Below, in pieces: positions 37,583 to 46,680 of a stretch of DNA of 64,000 bases. The DNA is taken from assembly GCF_000284255.1 (NCBI RefSeq), contig NC_017075.1:1798001-1862000 (forward strand), read 5' to 3'. Made by a program: the position numbers and the translations under genes. The notes below the pieces were generated by a model. It was not told the DNA's origin. It did not search any database and saw nothing but the letters and a program-made list of their open reading frames with translations. Each line of letters starts with the position of its first letter. The first letter of the stretch is position 1. This DNA comes from Rubrivivax gelatinosus IL144. GTDB taxonomy: Bacteria; Pseudomonadota; Gammaproteobacteria; Burkholderiales; Burkholderiaceae_C.

Positions 37583-37658
37583 GCCTGTTCGATCGGCTCG
37601 GCCTCGCGCCGCCCCGCTACGATGCGACACCGAGTGCCGATGGCTCCTGGGAGGTGGC

Positions 37659-38543
37659 TTGGCTCGCGATGTCGCCTGGGTGAAGGTCTTGCTGCTGGGC
37701 GGTGCCGTCGCCGCGCTGGCGCTGGTCTTGTGGCCAGGCGCCCAGGACACGCCTGTTGGGGGCGGTGTGGTGCTGGCGTCCGATTCGCCGTCCGTCGCAC
37801 CCGCGGCAGCCGCTGCGTCGATGACCGCGCCTCCCGCGGCGCTCCGGGTAACGGATGGCCCGTCGATGGCGAGGGAGGTCGCGCCCCCGAGCTTGGCCGC
37901 CGAGGTCCGCCGGCTCTCGGCCAGCGGTGATCCGCGGGAGTTGTTCCGCGCCTATCGGCTGGCCCGCGCCTGCCTCGATGCCATGTCTGCTGCCGTGCGG
38001 TCCCGTCCGAAGGGGGCGGCCCTGGCCGGCGAGGCCCTCTCGCAGGAGCTCAACCGGACCTGTGGCGATCTGACGGAAGCCGATCTGGAGTCGCGCCTTC
38101 GCCTGGTGGAGCGCGCGGCCGCCGAGGGTGTCCCGACGGCGGCGGTCTGGATGATCGCGGAAGGGCCGGACGGGGATCCGGATGCGCTGCAGACCCAAGG
38201 CTCGGACCCGCTGGTGCAGGCCTGGAGAAGTCGTGCGCTCGACTATCTCCGGCTCGCCGCGCTCAAGGGCGATGCGCTGGCCTTGCTGTCGATGGCGAAT
38301 CAGTACGAGAGCGGCGAAGGCATCGTCGCCGAGCAGAACCCCGCGCTGGCGATGCAGTACCAAGTCGCCTTCCAGCGCGTCGATGAAGCGAACACCGGCA
38401 GGAAGTCCTGGGGCGCTGACTGGGAGATCGCAGGTCTGAGGAGCAGCATGCCGCCGGCCCTGGCCGCTTCCGCGCAAGCTGCCGGCGAGGCCTTGGCGGC
38501 GCAGATCCTGGCGGCCAAGGCCGCTCCGGGTGGGACTCGGTAG
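37659..38543 (+). CDS. Membrane-anchored Sel1-like protein of unknown function
   Basis: The 294-residue protein starts at TTG with GGGAGG just upstream; a GTG at 37680 is an alternative. A single hydrophobic segment (about 8-25, [18 protein letters not shown]) is followed by a Pro/Ala linker and a soluble domain. One Sel1-like repeat is visible ([24 protein letters not shown]), with two cysteines outside it. It is probably periplasmic and anchored by the N-terminus. It converges with the ribose operon, ten bases from the rbsD stop. No function is assigned. Confidence 0.7.
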   Translation: MARDVAWVKVLLLGGAVAALALVLWPGAQDTPVGGGVVLASDSPSVAPAAAAASMTAPPAALRVTDGPSMAREVAPPSLAAEVRRLSASGDPRELFRAYRLARACLDAMSAAVRSRPKGAALAGEALSQELNRTCGDLTEADLESRLRLVERAAAEGVPTAAVWMIAEGPDGDPDALQTQGSDPLVQAWRSRALDYLRLAALKGDALALLSMANQYESGEGIVAEQNPALAMQYQVAFQRVDEANTGRKSWGADWEIAGLRSSMPPALAASAQAAGEALAAQILAAKAAPGGTR

Positions 38544-38553
38544 ACGGCACCCG

Positions 38554-38949
38554 TCAGAACGTCACGCCGGCCACCAGGATGACGTTGGCGTAGGGCGTGC
38601 ACTCGCCGGTGCGCACGACGACCCGGGCCTGCTGAGTGAGGCGCTTGAAGTCCTCGTGCGCCAGGGTGCGGGGCGTCAGCGCCAGGTGGCGCGAGTACCA
38701 GCCCGGGCAGGCGCCGCCGGCGCGGTCCAGCGACTCCTGGGCGAGCCAGGTCGACTCGACCTGCATCTCGCCCAGCACCGCGGCGAGCACGTCTTCCAGC
38801 CCCGGCAGGCCGGCGCGCACGGCGAGGTCGATGCGTTGCGGGCCGGGTGGCACCGGCAGGCCGGCGTCGGCGATCACGACCATGTCTCCGTGGCCGAGGG
38901 CGGCGATGCAGCGCGCCAGCTCGGGGTGCAGCAGGCCGTTCTTCTTCAT
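38554..38949 (-). CDS. rbsD: D-ribose pyranase
   Basis: The 131-residue protein matches RbsD: MKKNGLLHPELARCIAALGH at the start with the conserved histidine, IADAGLPVP in the middle and a C-terminal TGECTPYANVIL-type motif. It interconverts pyranose and furanose ribose so the kinase can use it. Its ATG overlaps the ribokinase stop by four bases, making it the last gene of the ribose operon. Confidence 0.95.
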   Translation of the reverse strand: MKKNGLLHPELARCIAALGHGDMVVIADAGLPVPPGPQRIDLAVRAGLPGLEDVLAAVLGEMQVESTWLAQESLDRAGGACPGWYSRHLALTPRTLAHEDFKRLTQQARVVVRTGECTPYANVILVAGVTF

Positions 38950-39956
38950 GCTTGGCTCCAGGTTGCGGGTGCGGCGCCGGCGGGCAGCGGCACGGCGGGC
39001 GGGGGTTCGGCGCAGGCCAGGGCGCTGTCGCGGTGCGGGATGCTGGGTTGCGCCCCGGCCGTCTGCACGCACAGCGACGCGGCGCGCAGGCCGGTGCGGG
39101 CCGCCGTGTCGAGGTCGCGGCCGGCCATCAGTTCGGCGACGACGGCGCCCAGGAAGGTGTCGCCGGCGCCGGTGGTGTCGACCACCTGCGCCACCGGCAC
39201 GGCCGGGTGCAGGCGTTCGCCGCGGGCGTCGCTGACGACCACGCCGTGTTCACCCAGCGTGACCAGCACCTCCGCGCAGCCGCGCTCGCGCAGCGTGCGC
39301 GCGGCGCGAGCGGCGGCCGCGGCGTCGGCCACCGCCGTGCCGGTGTAGGCCCCGGCCTCGCTCTCGTTGACGATCAGCAGCGACACGAGCGGCCACCAGC
39401 TCTCGTCCAGCGGCAGGCTGGGCGACGGGTTCAGCACCACGCGCAGGCCGCGCCGCTGTGCCGTCTCGGCCACCTGGCGGGCCGTGGCCAGCGGCGTTTC
39501 GAGCTGCATCACCACGGCGGCGCAGCCGTCCAGGGCCTGCTCGCAGGCGCTGTCGTTCTCGAAGGCCAGCGTGGCGTTGGCGCCCGGGTGCACGACGATG
39601 CGGTTCTGGCCGCTGGCCTCGACGACGACGACGGCGGTGCCGGTCGACGCCTGGGCGTCGCGGCGCAGCCAGCGCACGTCGATGCCTTCGGCGCGCAGGC
39701 CGTCGGCGAGCCGCTCGCCCGGCGCGTCGGCGCCGACGCAGCCGATCATGCGCACCGGCGCGCCCATGCGGGCGCAGGCGACCGCCTGGTTGGCGCCCTT
39801 GCCGCCGTTGACTTGCTGCAGGCCGTCGGCCTGCACCGTCTGCCCGGCTTCAGGCGCGTGCTGCACACGCAGCACGAGGTCGAGGTTCAGGCTGCCGACG
39901 ACGGCGACGGTGGGGCTGCCGGCGGACGGGCTGGGGGGCGGGGAGGAGGCTGGCAT
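38946..39956 (-). CDS. rbsK: Ribokinase
   Basis: The 336-residue PfkB-family kinase has the substrate motif VNGGKGANQAVACARMG and the ATP/anion-hole motif DTTGAGDTF with the catalytic Asp. It phosphorylates ribose to ribose 5-phosphate. The C-terminal ~25 residues are Pro/Ala-rich and outside the conserved fold. It lies 9 bases after the LacI-type regulator and overlaps rbsD by four bases. Confidence 0.95.
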   Translation of the reverse strand: MPASSPPPSPSAGSPTVAVVGSLNLDLVLRVQHAPEAGQTVQADGLQQVNGGKGANQAVACARMGAPVRMIGCVGADAPGERLADGLRAEGIDVRWLRRDAQASTGTAVVVVEASGQNRIVVHPGANATLAFENDSACEQALDGCAAVVMQLETPLATARQVAETAQRRGLRVVLNPSPSLPLDESWWPLVSLLIVNESEAGAYTGTAVADAAAAARAARTLRERGCAEVLVTLGEHGVVVSDARGERLHPAVPVAQVVDTTGAGDTFLGAVVAELMAGRDLDTAARTGLRAASLCVQTAGAQPSIPHRDSALACAEPPPAVPLPAGAAPATWSQA

Positions 39957-39965
39957 GGCGTTGTC

Positions 39966-41009
39966 CTAGAGGGCAGGTGCGGCGGCGGCCACGCGCGGGG
40001 CGGCGCTCGACGCGCGCACGACGAGGCTGGGCGCCAGCGCGCGGGTCTGCGCCTCGTGCCGCCGGCGCTCGATGCGTTCGATCAGCAGATCGACCGCCAG
40101 GCGGCTCATCTGCTGCTTGGGTTGGGCGACGGTGGTGAGCGCCGGATGCACCCAGTGCGCCAGGTCGACGTCGTCATAACCGACGATCGACACGTCCGCC
40201 GGCGCGGCCAGCCCGGCCTGGGCCAGCGCGCCGAGGGCGCCGATCGCCATCGCGTCGTTGCAGGCGAAGACCGCCGTCGGCGGCTGCGGCTGCTGCAGCA
40301 GGCGCTGCATGGCATCGAAGCCGCCTTGCGCGGTGAAGTGGCCGTACTGCACCTCGGGCGCTTCGCCGGCCAGCCCGGCTTCGGCCAGGACCTCGCGCCA
40401 GCCGGCTTCGCGTTCGCAGCTGACGGCCGTCGCCGGGCTGTCGCCGATGCAGCCGATGCGCCGGTGGCCCAGGCCGACCAGGTGCTGCACGGCCAGGCGC
40501 GCGCCGGCGCGGTTGTCGTTGCAGACGGCGTCGAAGCGCATGCCGGCCAGCGGCCGGTCCAGCAGCACCACCGGCATGCGCAGGCCGTCGAGCTGGGCCA
40601 GCACGGTGGCGTCGTCGCCGGTGGGCACCAGCACCAGGCCGTCGATGCGGCGCTCGGCCAGCACCTGCAGATAGGCGCTCTGGCGGCGCGGGTCGTCGTT
40701 GGAGTTGCACAGCACGACGTGGTAGCCGGCGCCGAAGCCATGGTCCTCGACGTACTGCACGATCTCGGCGAAGTACGGGTTCGACGAGTTCGGCGTCATC
40801 ATGCCGATGGTGTGCGTCTGCCGCTGCTTGAGGCTGCGCGCGATGGCGCTGGGCACGAAATCGAGCTCGCGCATGGCGGCCTCGACACGCGCGCGCAGCG
40901 CGTCGCTGACGTGGCGCGTGCCGTTGAGCACGTGCGAGACGGTGGCCACCGACACCCCGGCGCGTTCGGCCACGGTGCGGATGGTGCTGGGGGACGATTT
41001 CGAGGTCAC
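39966..41009 (-). CDS. rbsR: LacI-family transcriptional regulator of the ribose operon
   Basis: The 347-residue protein has an N-terminal LacI helix-turn-helix (TIRTVAERAGVSVATVSHVL), a hinge with the typical ARSLKQ spacing, and a periplasmic-binding-protein-like ligand domain. It is embedded between the permease and kinase genes, so it is very likely the ribose-responsive repressor RbsR. A LacI-type dyad upstream of rbsB at 44819-44840 is its probable operator. Confidence 0.92.
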   Translation of the reverse strand: MTSKSSPSTIRTVAERAGVSVATVSHVLNGTRHVSDALRARVEAAMRELDFVPSAIARSLKQRQTHTIGMMTPNSSNPYFAEIVQYVEDHGFGAGYHVVLCNSNDDPRRQSAYLQVLAERRIDGLVLVPTGDDATVLAQLDGLRMPVVLLDRPLAGMRFDAVCNDNRAGARLAVQHLVGLGHRRIGCIGDSPATAVSCEREAGWREVLAEAGLAGEAPEVQYGHFTAQGGFDAMQRLLQQPQPPTAVFACNDAMAIGALGALAQAGLAAPADVSIVGYDDVDLAHWVHPALTTVAQPKQQMSRLAVDLLIERIERRRHEAQTRALAPSLVVRASSAAPRVAAAAPAL

Positions 41010-41051
41010 GGCGAGCCGGGTTCCGGGTAACGCTGGTGCCGACCTGACGCC

Positions 41052-42062
41052 TCAATGGCGCGCCGCCTGGCTGCGCTGGCGCAGCGTGTCGGCAATGACG
41101 GCGGCGACGATGACGAAGCCGGTGATGATGCGCTTGCTCGGGTCCGACGCCCCGATCTGCGCCAGCCCGGCGTCGAGCACCGCGATGATCAGCACGCCGA
41201 ACAGCGTCGTCACGACCGAGCCGCGCCCGCCCATCAGGCTGGTGCCGCCGATGACCACCGCGGCGATCACCTGCAGCTCGATGCCGGTGCCGGTGTTCGG
41301 GTCGGCGGCTTCCAGCCGTGCCGACTGCATCAGCCCCGCCAGCCCGGCCAGCAGCCCGGTCACGGCGAAGACGGCGATGCGCACCGGCCGCGGGTCGATG
41401 CCGGCCAGGCGCATGGCTTCCTCGTTGGTGCCGATGCCGATGATGTAGCGGCCGTAGGTGGTGCGCGTCAGCACGAGCTGGCCGACGACGACCAGCGCCA
41501 GCGCGATCAGGAACGCGACCGACATGCCGCCCCACACCGGCGCGGCCAGCGCGGCCATGGACTGGCCGACGTACTGGGTGCGCGAGTCGGTCACGAGGTA
41601 GGCGCCGCCACGCAGCGCTTCGAGCATGCCGAGCGAGACGATGAACGACGGCAGCCGCCAGGCCACCGACACGGCGCCCGTCACGGCCCCGCAGGCCAAG
41701 CCCACGCCCAGCCCGAGCAGCGAGGCCAGCCAGGGCGCGGTGCTCCAGTTCAGCATCGCGCTGGCGGCCACTGCCGCCGACAGCGCCATCACCGAGCCCA
41801 CCGACAGGTCTATGCCGGCCAGGATCAGCACGAAGGTCATGCCGACGGCCATCACCGTCAGCGCCGGGATCTCGTTGACGATCGACAGCAGCGTGTCGCG
41901 GGTGAAGAAGTATTCGCTGAGGCTGGAGAACAGCAGCACCATGCCGACCAGCACCGCCGTCAGCGCCAGATAGGTGCCGGCCTGGCCGCGCAGGGCCGAC
42001 CAGGCGCTGCCGGGCGTTGCGCGGGTGTCGGGGGCTGCGTTCATCGTCGTTCTGTCCTGCAT
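41052..42062 (-). CDS. rbsC: Ribose ABC transporter permease
   Basis: The 336-residue inner-membrane protein has eight to ten hydrophobic segments and the sugar-permease signatures LILAGIDLSVGSVMAL and GTGIELQVIAAVVIGGTSLMGG. It pairs with the RbsA ATPase encoded 10 bases upstream. An alternative ATG at 42044 would remove six residues. RbsD and RbsK in the same operon point to ribose rather than other pentoses. Confidence 0.94.
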   Translation of the reverse strand: MQDRTTMNAAPDTRATPGSAWSALRGQAGTYLALTAVLVGMVLLFSSLSEYFFTRDTLLSIVNEIPALTVMAVGMTFVLILAGIDLSVGSVMALSAAVAASAMLNWSTAPWLASLLGLGVGLACGAVTGAVSVAWRLPSFIVSLGMLEALRGGAYLVTDSRTQYVGQSMAALAAPVWGGMSVAFLIALALVVVGQLVLTRTTYGRYIIGIGTNEEAMRLAGIDPRPVRIAVFAVTGLLAGLAGLMQSARLEAADPNTGTGIELQVIAAVVIGGTSLMGGRGSVVTTLFGVLIIAVLDAGLAQIGASDPSKRIITGFVIVAAVIADTLRQRSQAARH

Positions 42063-42072
42063 GGGGAGGTGT

Positions 42073-43626
42073 TCAGTGGGCGGCCACGGGCGCGGGCTTG
42101 GAGGCCGCGGCGCCGCCGGTTTCGCTGAAGGCGGCTTCGAGCAGGCCCTGCTGGGTCCATTCGCCGCGCTTGAAGATCGCCACCAGGCGGCCGCCGCTCA
42201 TGACGCCGATGCGGTCGCTCAGCGCCATCAGCTCGCGCAGGTCGCTGGAGACGACGAGCAGCGCCTTGCCGGCGGCGGCCATCGCGTCGAGCTGGGCGTA
42301 CAGATCGGCGCGTGCGCCGACGTCGACGCCGCGTGTCGGCTCGTCGAGCAGCAGCGCCTTGCAGTCGCGGCGCAGCCAGCGCGCGAACACCACCTTCTGC
42401 TGGTTGCCGCCCGACAGCGTGCCCACCGGCTGCTCGGGCCCGGTGCAGCGCACACGCAGCGTGTCGACCCAGCGGCCGGCTTCGCTGCGTTCGGCGCGCT
42501 GGCGCAGCCAGCCCAGCCCGGCGGTGAAGGCGCGCAGGTCGCCCAGCGTGGTGTTCACGCGCACCGACTGCGGCAACAGCAGGCCTTGCGACTTGCGGTC
42601 CTCGGTGACGAGGCCCAGCCCGGCGGCGATCGCCTGCTGCGGCGAGCGCCAGCCGCAGCCTTCGTAGGCCACACGTTCGCCGTCGTACAGCGTCAGCCGG
42701 CCGCGGTCGGCGCGGTCGGCGCCGAACAGCAGGCGCAGCGCCTCGGTGCGCCCCGAGCCGACGAGCCCGGCCAGGCCCAGCACCTCGCCGGCGTGCAGCG
42801 TGAAGTCCAGGTCGCGCACGGCCTGCCCGCGGCCCAGCCCCTGGGCGCGCAGCACGGCGGCGCCGGCCGGGCGCGCCGGGCGTTCGGCGTGGTCGTCGAC
42901 CTCGTGGCCGACCATGGCCTGCACGATGTCGGTTTCCGCCACGCCGCGCATCGGCCGCAGGCTGACCAGCGCACCGTCGCGCAGCACGGCCAGCGTGTCG
43001 GCGATGCGCAGCACCTCGTCGAGGCGGTGCGAGATGTAGATGACGGCCACGCCGCGGGCCTTCATCTGCTCGATCTCGCGGAACAGCTGCTCGATCTCGC
43101 GCGGCGTCAGCATCGCCGTCGGTTCGTCGAGGATCAGCACGCGCGTGCCGTCCTGCAGGTTGCGCGCGATCTCCACCATCTGCTGCTGGCCGATGCCCAG
43201 CGCGGCCACCGGCAGCATCGGGTCGATCTGCGTCAGACCGACGCGTGCCAGCTGCGCGCGCGCCTGCGCGGCCAGCGCGCCGCGGTCGACCCAGCTGGCG
43301 CGGTTGGGCAGGCGGTCGATCAGCAGGTTCTCGGCCACCGTCAGGGTGGGGATCAGGCCCAGCTCCTGCAGCACCATGCGCACGCCGGCGCGCTCGGCCT
43401 GCGTGCGGCTGCGCGGCGCATGCGCCACGCCGGCCAGAGACATGGCGCCGCCGCTGGGCTGCTCGAGCCCGCAGATGATCTTCGACAGCGTGCTCTTGCC
43501 GGCGCCGTTCTCGCCCGTCAGCGCCAGCACCTCGCCGGCGCGCAGCTCGAAGGACACGTCGGTCAGCACACGCGCCGCACCGAACGACTTGGCGATGCGG
43601 TCGACCCGCAGCACGACTTCGCTCAC
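42073..43626 (-). CDS. rbsA: Ribose ABC transporter ATP-binding protein (two ABC domains)
   Basis: The 517-residue protein contains two tandem ABC domains. The first has Walker A GENGAGKST, and a GIGQQQMVEIARNL signature and ILDEPTA Walker B. The second has a degenerate P-loop (LVGSGRTE) with LSGGNQQKVVFARWL and LLDEPTRGVD, the usual asymmetric pattern of RbsA/MglA ATPases. It powers ribose import with RbsB and RbsC. Confidence 0.95.
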   Translation of the reverse strand: MSEVVLRVDRIAKSFGAARVLTDVSFELRAGEVLALTGENGAGKSTLSKIICGLEQPSGGAMSLAGVAHAPRSRTQAERAGVRMVLQELGLIPTLTVAENLLIDRLPNRASWVDRGALAAQARAQLARVGLTQIDPMLPVAALGIGQQQMVEIARNLQDGTRVLILDEPTAMLTPREIEQLFREIEQMKARGVAVIYISHRLDEVLRIADTLAVLRDGALVSLRPMRGVAETDIVQAMVGHEVDDHAERPARPAGAAVLRAQGLGRGQAVRDLDFTLHAGEVLGLAGLVGSGRTEALRLLFGADRADRGRLTLYDGERVAYEGCGWRSPQQAIAAGLGLVTEDRKSQGLLLPQSVRVNTTLGDLRAFTAGLGWLRQRAERSEAGRWVDTLRVRCTGPEQPVGTLSGGNQQKVVFARWLRRDCKALLLDEPTRGVDVGARADLYAQLDAMAAAGKALLVVSSDLRELMALSDRIGVMSGGRLVAIFKRGEWTQQGLLEAAFSETGGAAASKPAPVAAH

Positions 43627-43705
43627 GTCGAAGGGACTCCGTTGAAACGTTGGCGGCCGGCGCGATGACGGGCGTCAGCCCATCCACCGCGCGGCCGGGG
43701 GGCGA

Positions 43706-44662
43706 TTACTTGCTGCCCTTGGTCACCAGGACGACGTCGGTCTTGACCTGCGCCGGCATGTCGGCCTGCTTCTGCTTGGCCTGCAGCGCCTTGAGCGCGG
43801 TCTCGATGCCGAACACGGCCTGCTTGGCGCCGTACTGGTCGGCGGTGGCCAGCATGCGGCCGTCGGCCAGCATCGGCTTGACGGCCGAGATGTTGTCGTA
43901 GCCGACGACCAGCACCTTGCCCGTCTTGTTGGCCGCCTTCACGGCCGCCACCGCGCCGATCGCCATGCTGTCGTTGCCGGCGAGCAGGGCGCGCAGATCG
44001 GGGTGCTCGCGCAGCATGCCGGCGGCGACGGTGTTGCCCTTGTCGATCTCCCAGTCGGCCGACTGCACGCCGACGACGGTGATGCCGGCGGCCTTCATCG
44101 CGTCCTGGAAGCCCAGCGTGCGCTGCTGGGCGTTGAAGGTCGTCGAGACGCCTTCGAGGATGCCGACCTTGTCGCCGGCCTTCAGCGACTTGGCGAGGTA
44201 GTCACCGACCAGGCGTGCGCCGGCGCGGTTGTCGGGGCCGACGAACGGCACCTTGAACTGCTTGTCGGCCAGCGCGGCGGCGTCGAGCTGGTTGTCGATG
44301 TTGACGACCAGCACGCCCTTGTCGGCGGCGGCCTTGAGCGCGGGCACCAGCGCCTTGGAGTCGGCCGGCGCGATGACGATGGCGTCGACGCGCTGCGCCA
44401 CCATCTGCTCGACCATCTTGATCTGCGCGGCGGTGTCGGTCTCGTTCTTGATGCCGTTGGCGATCAAGGTGTAGGTCTTGGCGTTGGCCTTCTGGTGCGC
44501 CTTGGCGCCGTCTTCCATCGTGCGGAAGAACTCGTTGGCGAGCGACTTCATCACCAGGCCGATCTTGGCCGGGGCGGGGTCGGCGGCGTAGGCCGGAAGG
44601 CTGACCAGGCCGCCGAGGGCCAAGGCGGCGGTGACGAGCGTCAAGCGACGAGTGGTGTCCAT
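43706..44662 (-). CDS. rbsB: Periplasmic ribose-binding protein
   Basis: The 318-residue protein has a Sec signal peptide (about 1-26, cleavage after PAYA) and a periplasmic-binding-protein type 1 fold: IGLVMKSLANEFF, AIVIAPADSKALVPAL and VNIDNQL. AAGGAGAT sits just before the ATG. It is the first gene of the minus-strand operon running rbsB-A-C-R-K-D. Xylose or other sugar binding is possible, but the operon content fits ribose. Confidence 0.94.
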   Translation of the reverse strand: MDTTRRLTLVTAALALGGLVSLPAYAADPAPAKIGLVMKSLANEFFRTMEDGAKAHQKANAKTYTLIANGIKNETDTAAQIKMVEQMVAQRVDAIVIAPADSKALVPALKAAADKGVLVVNIDNQLDAAALADKQFKVPFVGPDNRAGARLVGDYLAKSLKAGDKVGILEGVSTTFNAQQRTLGFQDAMKAAGITVVGVQSADWEIDKGNTVAAGMLREHPDLRALLAGNDSMAIGAVAAVKAANKTGKVLVVGYDNISAVKPMLADGRMLATADQYGAKQAVFGIETALKALQAKQKQADMPAQVKTDVVLVTKGSK

Positions 44663-44818
44663 CCAAGATCTCCTTCAGAACGAGTTGTAGCCGGCGGCCG
44701 CCGACGATTTGCTGTGAAGCGGGCCTCTGACGACGCCGCTCGGCGACCTGGCGATGACTCCATCGGCGGTGCCGAAGCGTTGGGCTTGAGACCTGCTGGG
44801 CGAGATTTGGACACCGAA

Positions 44819-44840
44819 AAAACGTTTACGCAATCGTTTT
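44819..44840 (-). promoter_or_regulatory. LacI-type operator upstream of rbsB
   Basis: The sequence holds AAACGTTT (44820-44827), the CG-centred core typical of LacI/RbsR operators, inside a wider imperfect dyad AAAACG (10 bases) CGTTTT. It lies about 160 bases upstream of rbsB, and an rbsR-like gene is in the operon. The promoter itself could not be pinned down. Confidence 0.5.
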
Positions 44841-44880
44841 TCTGAGCTCCGGATTCAGGGTTTTCCCTGGGGTGGGAGGG

Positions 44881-44929
44881 TGTATGGACCGGGGAGATGG
44901 GTAACACCCGTGCGAGGACATGGGTGACA
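44881..44929. repeat. Left terminal inverted repeat of the IS481-family element
   Basis: It begins TGTATGGACC and includes GTGCGAGGACATGGGTGACA-type sequence matching the right end in reverse complement with a handful of mismatches. The adjoining 44875-44880 GGAGGG is the target duplication. Confidence 0.88.
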
Positions 44930-44941
44930 AAGAGGACGTGG

Positions 44942-46054
44942 TCAGCCCACCGCGTCCAGCTCGATGGCATCGAGCTTGTGATGGCAAAAGTAGACATCGA
45001 AGGAGCCATCGCGATCAAGGCGAGGCCGCAAGGCGACGTGCTGACCGATCAACGCCTTGCCCACTCGCAGCTTGAGGCCCCGGATGCTGATGCGACCGCC
45101 GTCGCCGACGCGTCTGACGATGTCTTCGGGGCCGTACTCGACGTCAGGAAGCTTGCCGGGCATTGAGCGCATGCTGGCGCTGTAGCGACTGGCTGGCGTC
45201 TGCATACCCAGGGCTTCATGCGGGCGCTCGAAGTTGTAGACGTGACGCCAGGAGTTGAAGTGCTGCTGGACATCGGCCAGGTCGCGAAACTTGCGGCCCA
45301 GCAGCACTTCGGCGGCCAGCGTGCGGTGGAAGCGTTCGTCTTTGCCGTTGGTCTGCGGATGAGCGGGTCGACTGTGGCTCAGGCGCACTCCCAGGCGGAT
45401 CAGCCACACGCCCAAGCCCGTGAGCGCACCCACGGTCGGTGCGCCCCAGGGCGGGCCGTTGTCGGCATTGATGCGCTCGGGCAGGCCATAGCGCCGAAAA
45501 GCATCTTGCAGGGCCTGCCGCACCGGTTCGCGTCGTTCACCGGCCAGAGCCTGCAGCACGAGGTTGAAGCGCGAGTGATCGTCCAGCACGGTCAGCGAAT
45601 GGCAGCGCTGCGTGTCGGTGGCAAAGTGGCCCTTGAAGTCGATCTGCCACAGCGCATTGGGCGACTCGTGCTCGAAACGCTGCCACGCGGTTGCCGCTGC
45701 GCTCGCGCCGGGGCTGATCAAGCCGTGGCGCTTGAGCACCGAATTGACCGTACTCGCTGCGATGCACACGCCTGCGTCGCGAGCCAGTACATGGGCGATC
45801 TTGCGGCCACCCCACGCCGGGTGCTCGCTTCGAACGGCCAACACCTGGTCCTGCAGCTCCTGCGCTGTGCGAGATGGCGAATGGCATGGACGACGAGATC
45901 GGTCCTCCAAGTCCTCGCGGCTGAGCCACTTGTAGCCCGTCTTGCGGCTGATCCCGAACCGGCGAAACAGCTCACTGACGTTCGCATCCGCTTGGCGGGC
46001 CAGACCGACGAACTCCTGTCTTTGATCCTTCACGGTGACTGCGCTCCACGGCAA
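44942..46054 (-). CDS. IS481-family transposase
   Basis: The 370-residue protein starts at TTG and gives the family N-terminus MPW; GGAG precedes it. An N-terminal helix-turn-helix (SELFRRFGISRKTGYKWL) is followed by an integrase core with the acidic triad in QIDFKGHF, NADNGPPW and GKDERFHRTL. The frame is intact, so the element may still be active. Homology outside the IS is absent, consistent with a simple insertion. Confidence 0.93.
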   Translation of the reverse strand: MPWSAVTVKDQRQEFVGLARQADANVSELFRRFGISRKTGYKWLSREDLEDRSRRPCHSPSRTAQELQDQVLAVRSEHPAWGGRKIAHVLARDAGVCIAASTVNSVLKRHGLISPGASAAATAWQRFEHESPNALWQIDFKGHFATDTQRCHSLTVLDDHSRFNLVLQALAGERREPVRQALQDAFRRYGLPERINADNGPPWGAPTVGALTGLGVWLIRLGVRLSHSRPAHPQTNGKDERFHRTLAAEVLLGRKFRDLADVQQHFNSWRHVYNFERPHEALGMQTPASRYSASMRSMPGKLPDVEYGPEDIVRRVGDGGRISIRGLKLRVGKALIGQHVALRPRLDRDGSFDVYFCHHKLDAIELDAVG

Positions 46055-46085
46055 CTTCGTTCTCCGCTGGCTAGGCAGGAAAAAG

Positions 46086-46134
46086 TGTCACCTATGTCCT
46101 CGCACACCTGTCACCTATGTCCCCGGTCCATACA
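46086..46134. repeat. Right terminal inverted repeat of the IS481-family element
   Basis: It ends GGTCCATACA at 46134 and mirrors the left end. Copies of TGTCACCTATGTCC at 46087 and 46110 form an internal direct repeat, likely transposase-binding subsites. GGAGGG at 46135-46140 is the second target-duplication copy. Confidence 0.88.
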
Positions 46135-46680
46135 GGAGGGTGGTGGGGGCGGTGGTGGGGTCGGCGCCGAGTGCTTGGGGCGTGGCGTTGAGCGGCGGCG
46201 GGCGCACTGTCGAGGGCAGCAAGTCGTAGTGCCAGTTGGGCGCTGATCACCTCTTGCGGGGAGTGCTTGCAGGCGAGCGCGAGGGGATGCGTGCGCTCGT
46301 TCCGATGACGATGCTGTTCGAGCCTGACGTCTCGCGCTTGTCTTGCCAGCCTTGGCTTCCGATCTGGACGTCTGCACGCCGGGGAGCAGACAGTCGCAAG
46401 TGCGCGGGGGAGACTGCTGTACGGCGGGAGGCGTGCGCCAGCAATGCAACACGGGACGACTGCTGACGGCCATGACCAGTCCGTTGCCGACGACAGGTTG
46501 CGGTCGGATTTATCGCCCCCACTGAAGAATAATGTGTTGTGGCCAATCAGTTAATATTCTGTCCCCGCGGGACTCGTTGGGCCCGTGTCGGAGCTGGCAA
46601 AACGGAGCGACAAGGCCGGCGGCCTGGTTGCTGCGCTGTCGCTTGTCGCGGTGTGAATCAACTTATTTCAGGGTGTCGGT
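46135..46680. other. Gene-free region between the IS481 element and the sulfotransferase gene
   Basis: No convincing coding frame is seen in these 546 bases. The first ~100 bases are G-rich with short GGTGG runs; the last ~150 bases are noticeably AT-richer (around 46500-46560, including AATCAGTTAATATTCT) and probably contain the promoter of the downstream gene. A short dyad GTCCC-CGC-GGGAC lies at 46561-46573. Confidence 0.5.

Larger units (their letters stand above)
44881..46134 (-). mobile_element. IS481-family insertion sequence, complete
   Basis: The element is 1254 bp with 49-bp imperfect inverted repeats: TGTATGGACCGGGGA at 44881, matched in reverse complement ending at 46134. GGAGGG flanks both sides (44875-44880 and 46135-46140), a 6-bp target duplication. 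It encodes one intact transposase on the minus strand. The inner right end repeats TGTCACCTATGTCC twice. It sits 40 bases beyond the rbs operator, so it could have changed upstream regulation of that operon. Confidence 0.9.

Noticed and set aside
46135..46540. Short frames between the IS481 element and the sulfotransferase
   Set aside because: They lack start signals, family resemblance and consistent codon use.
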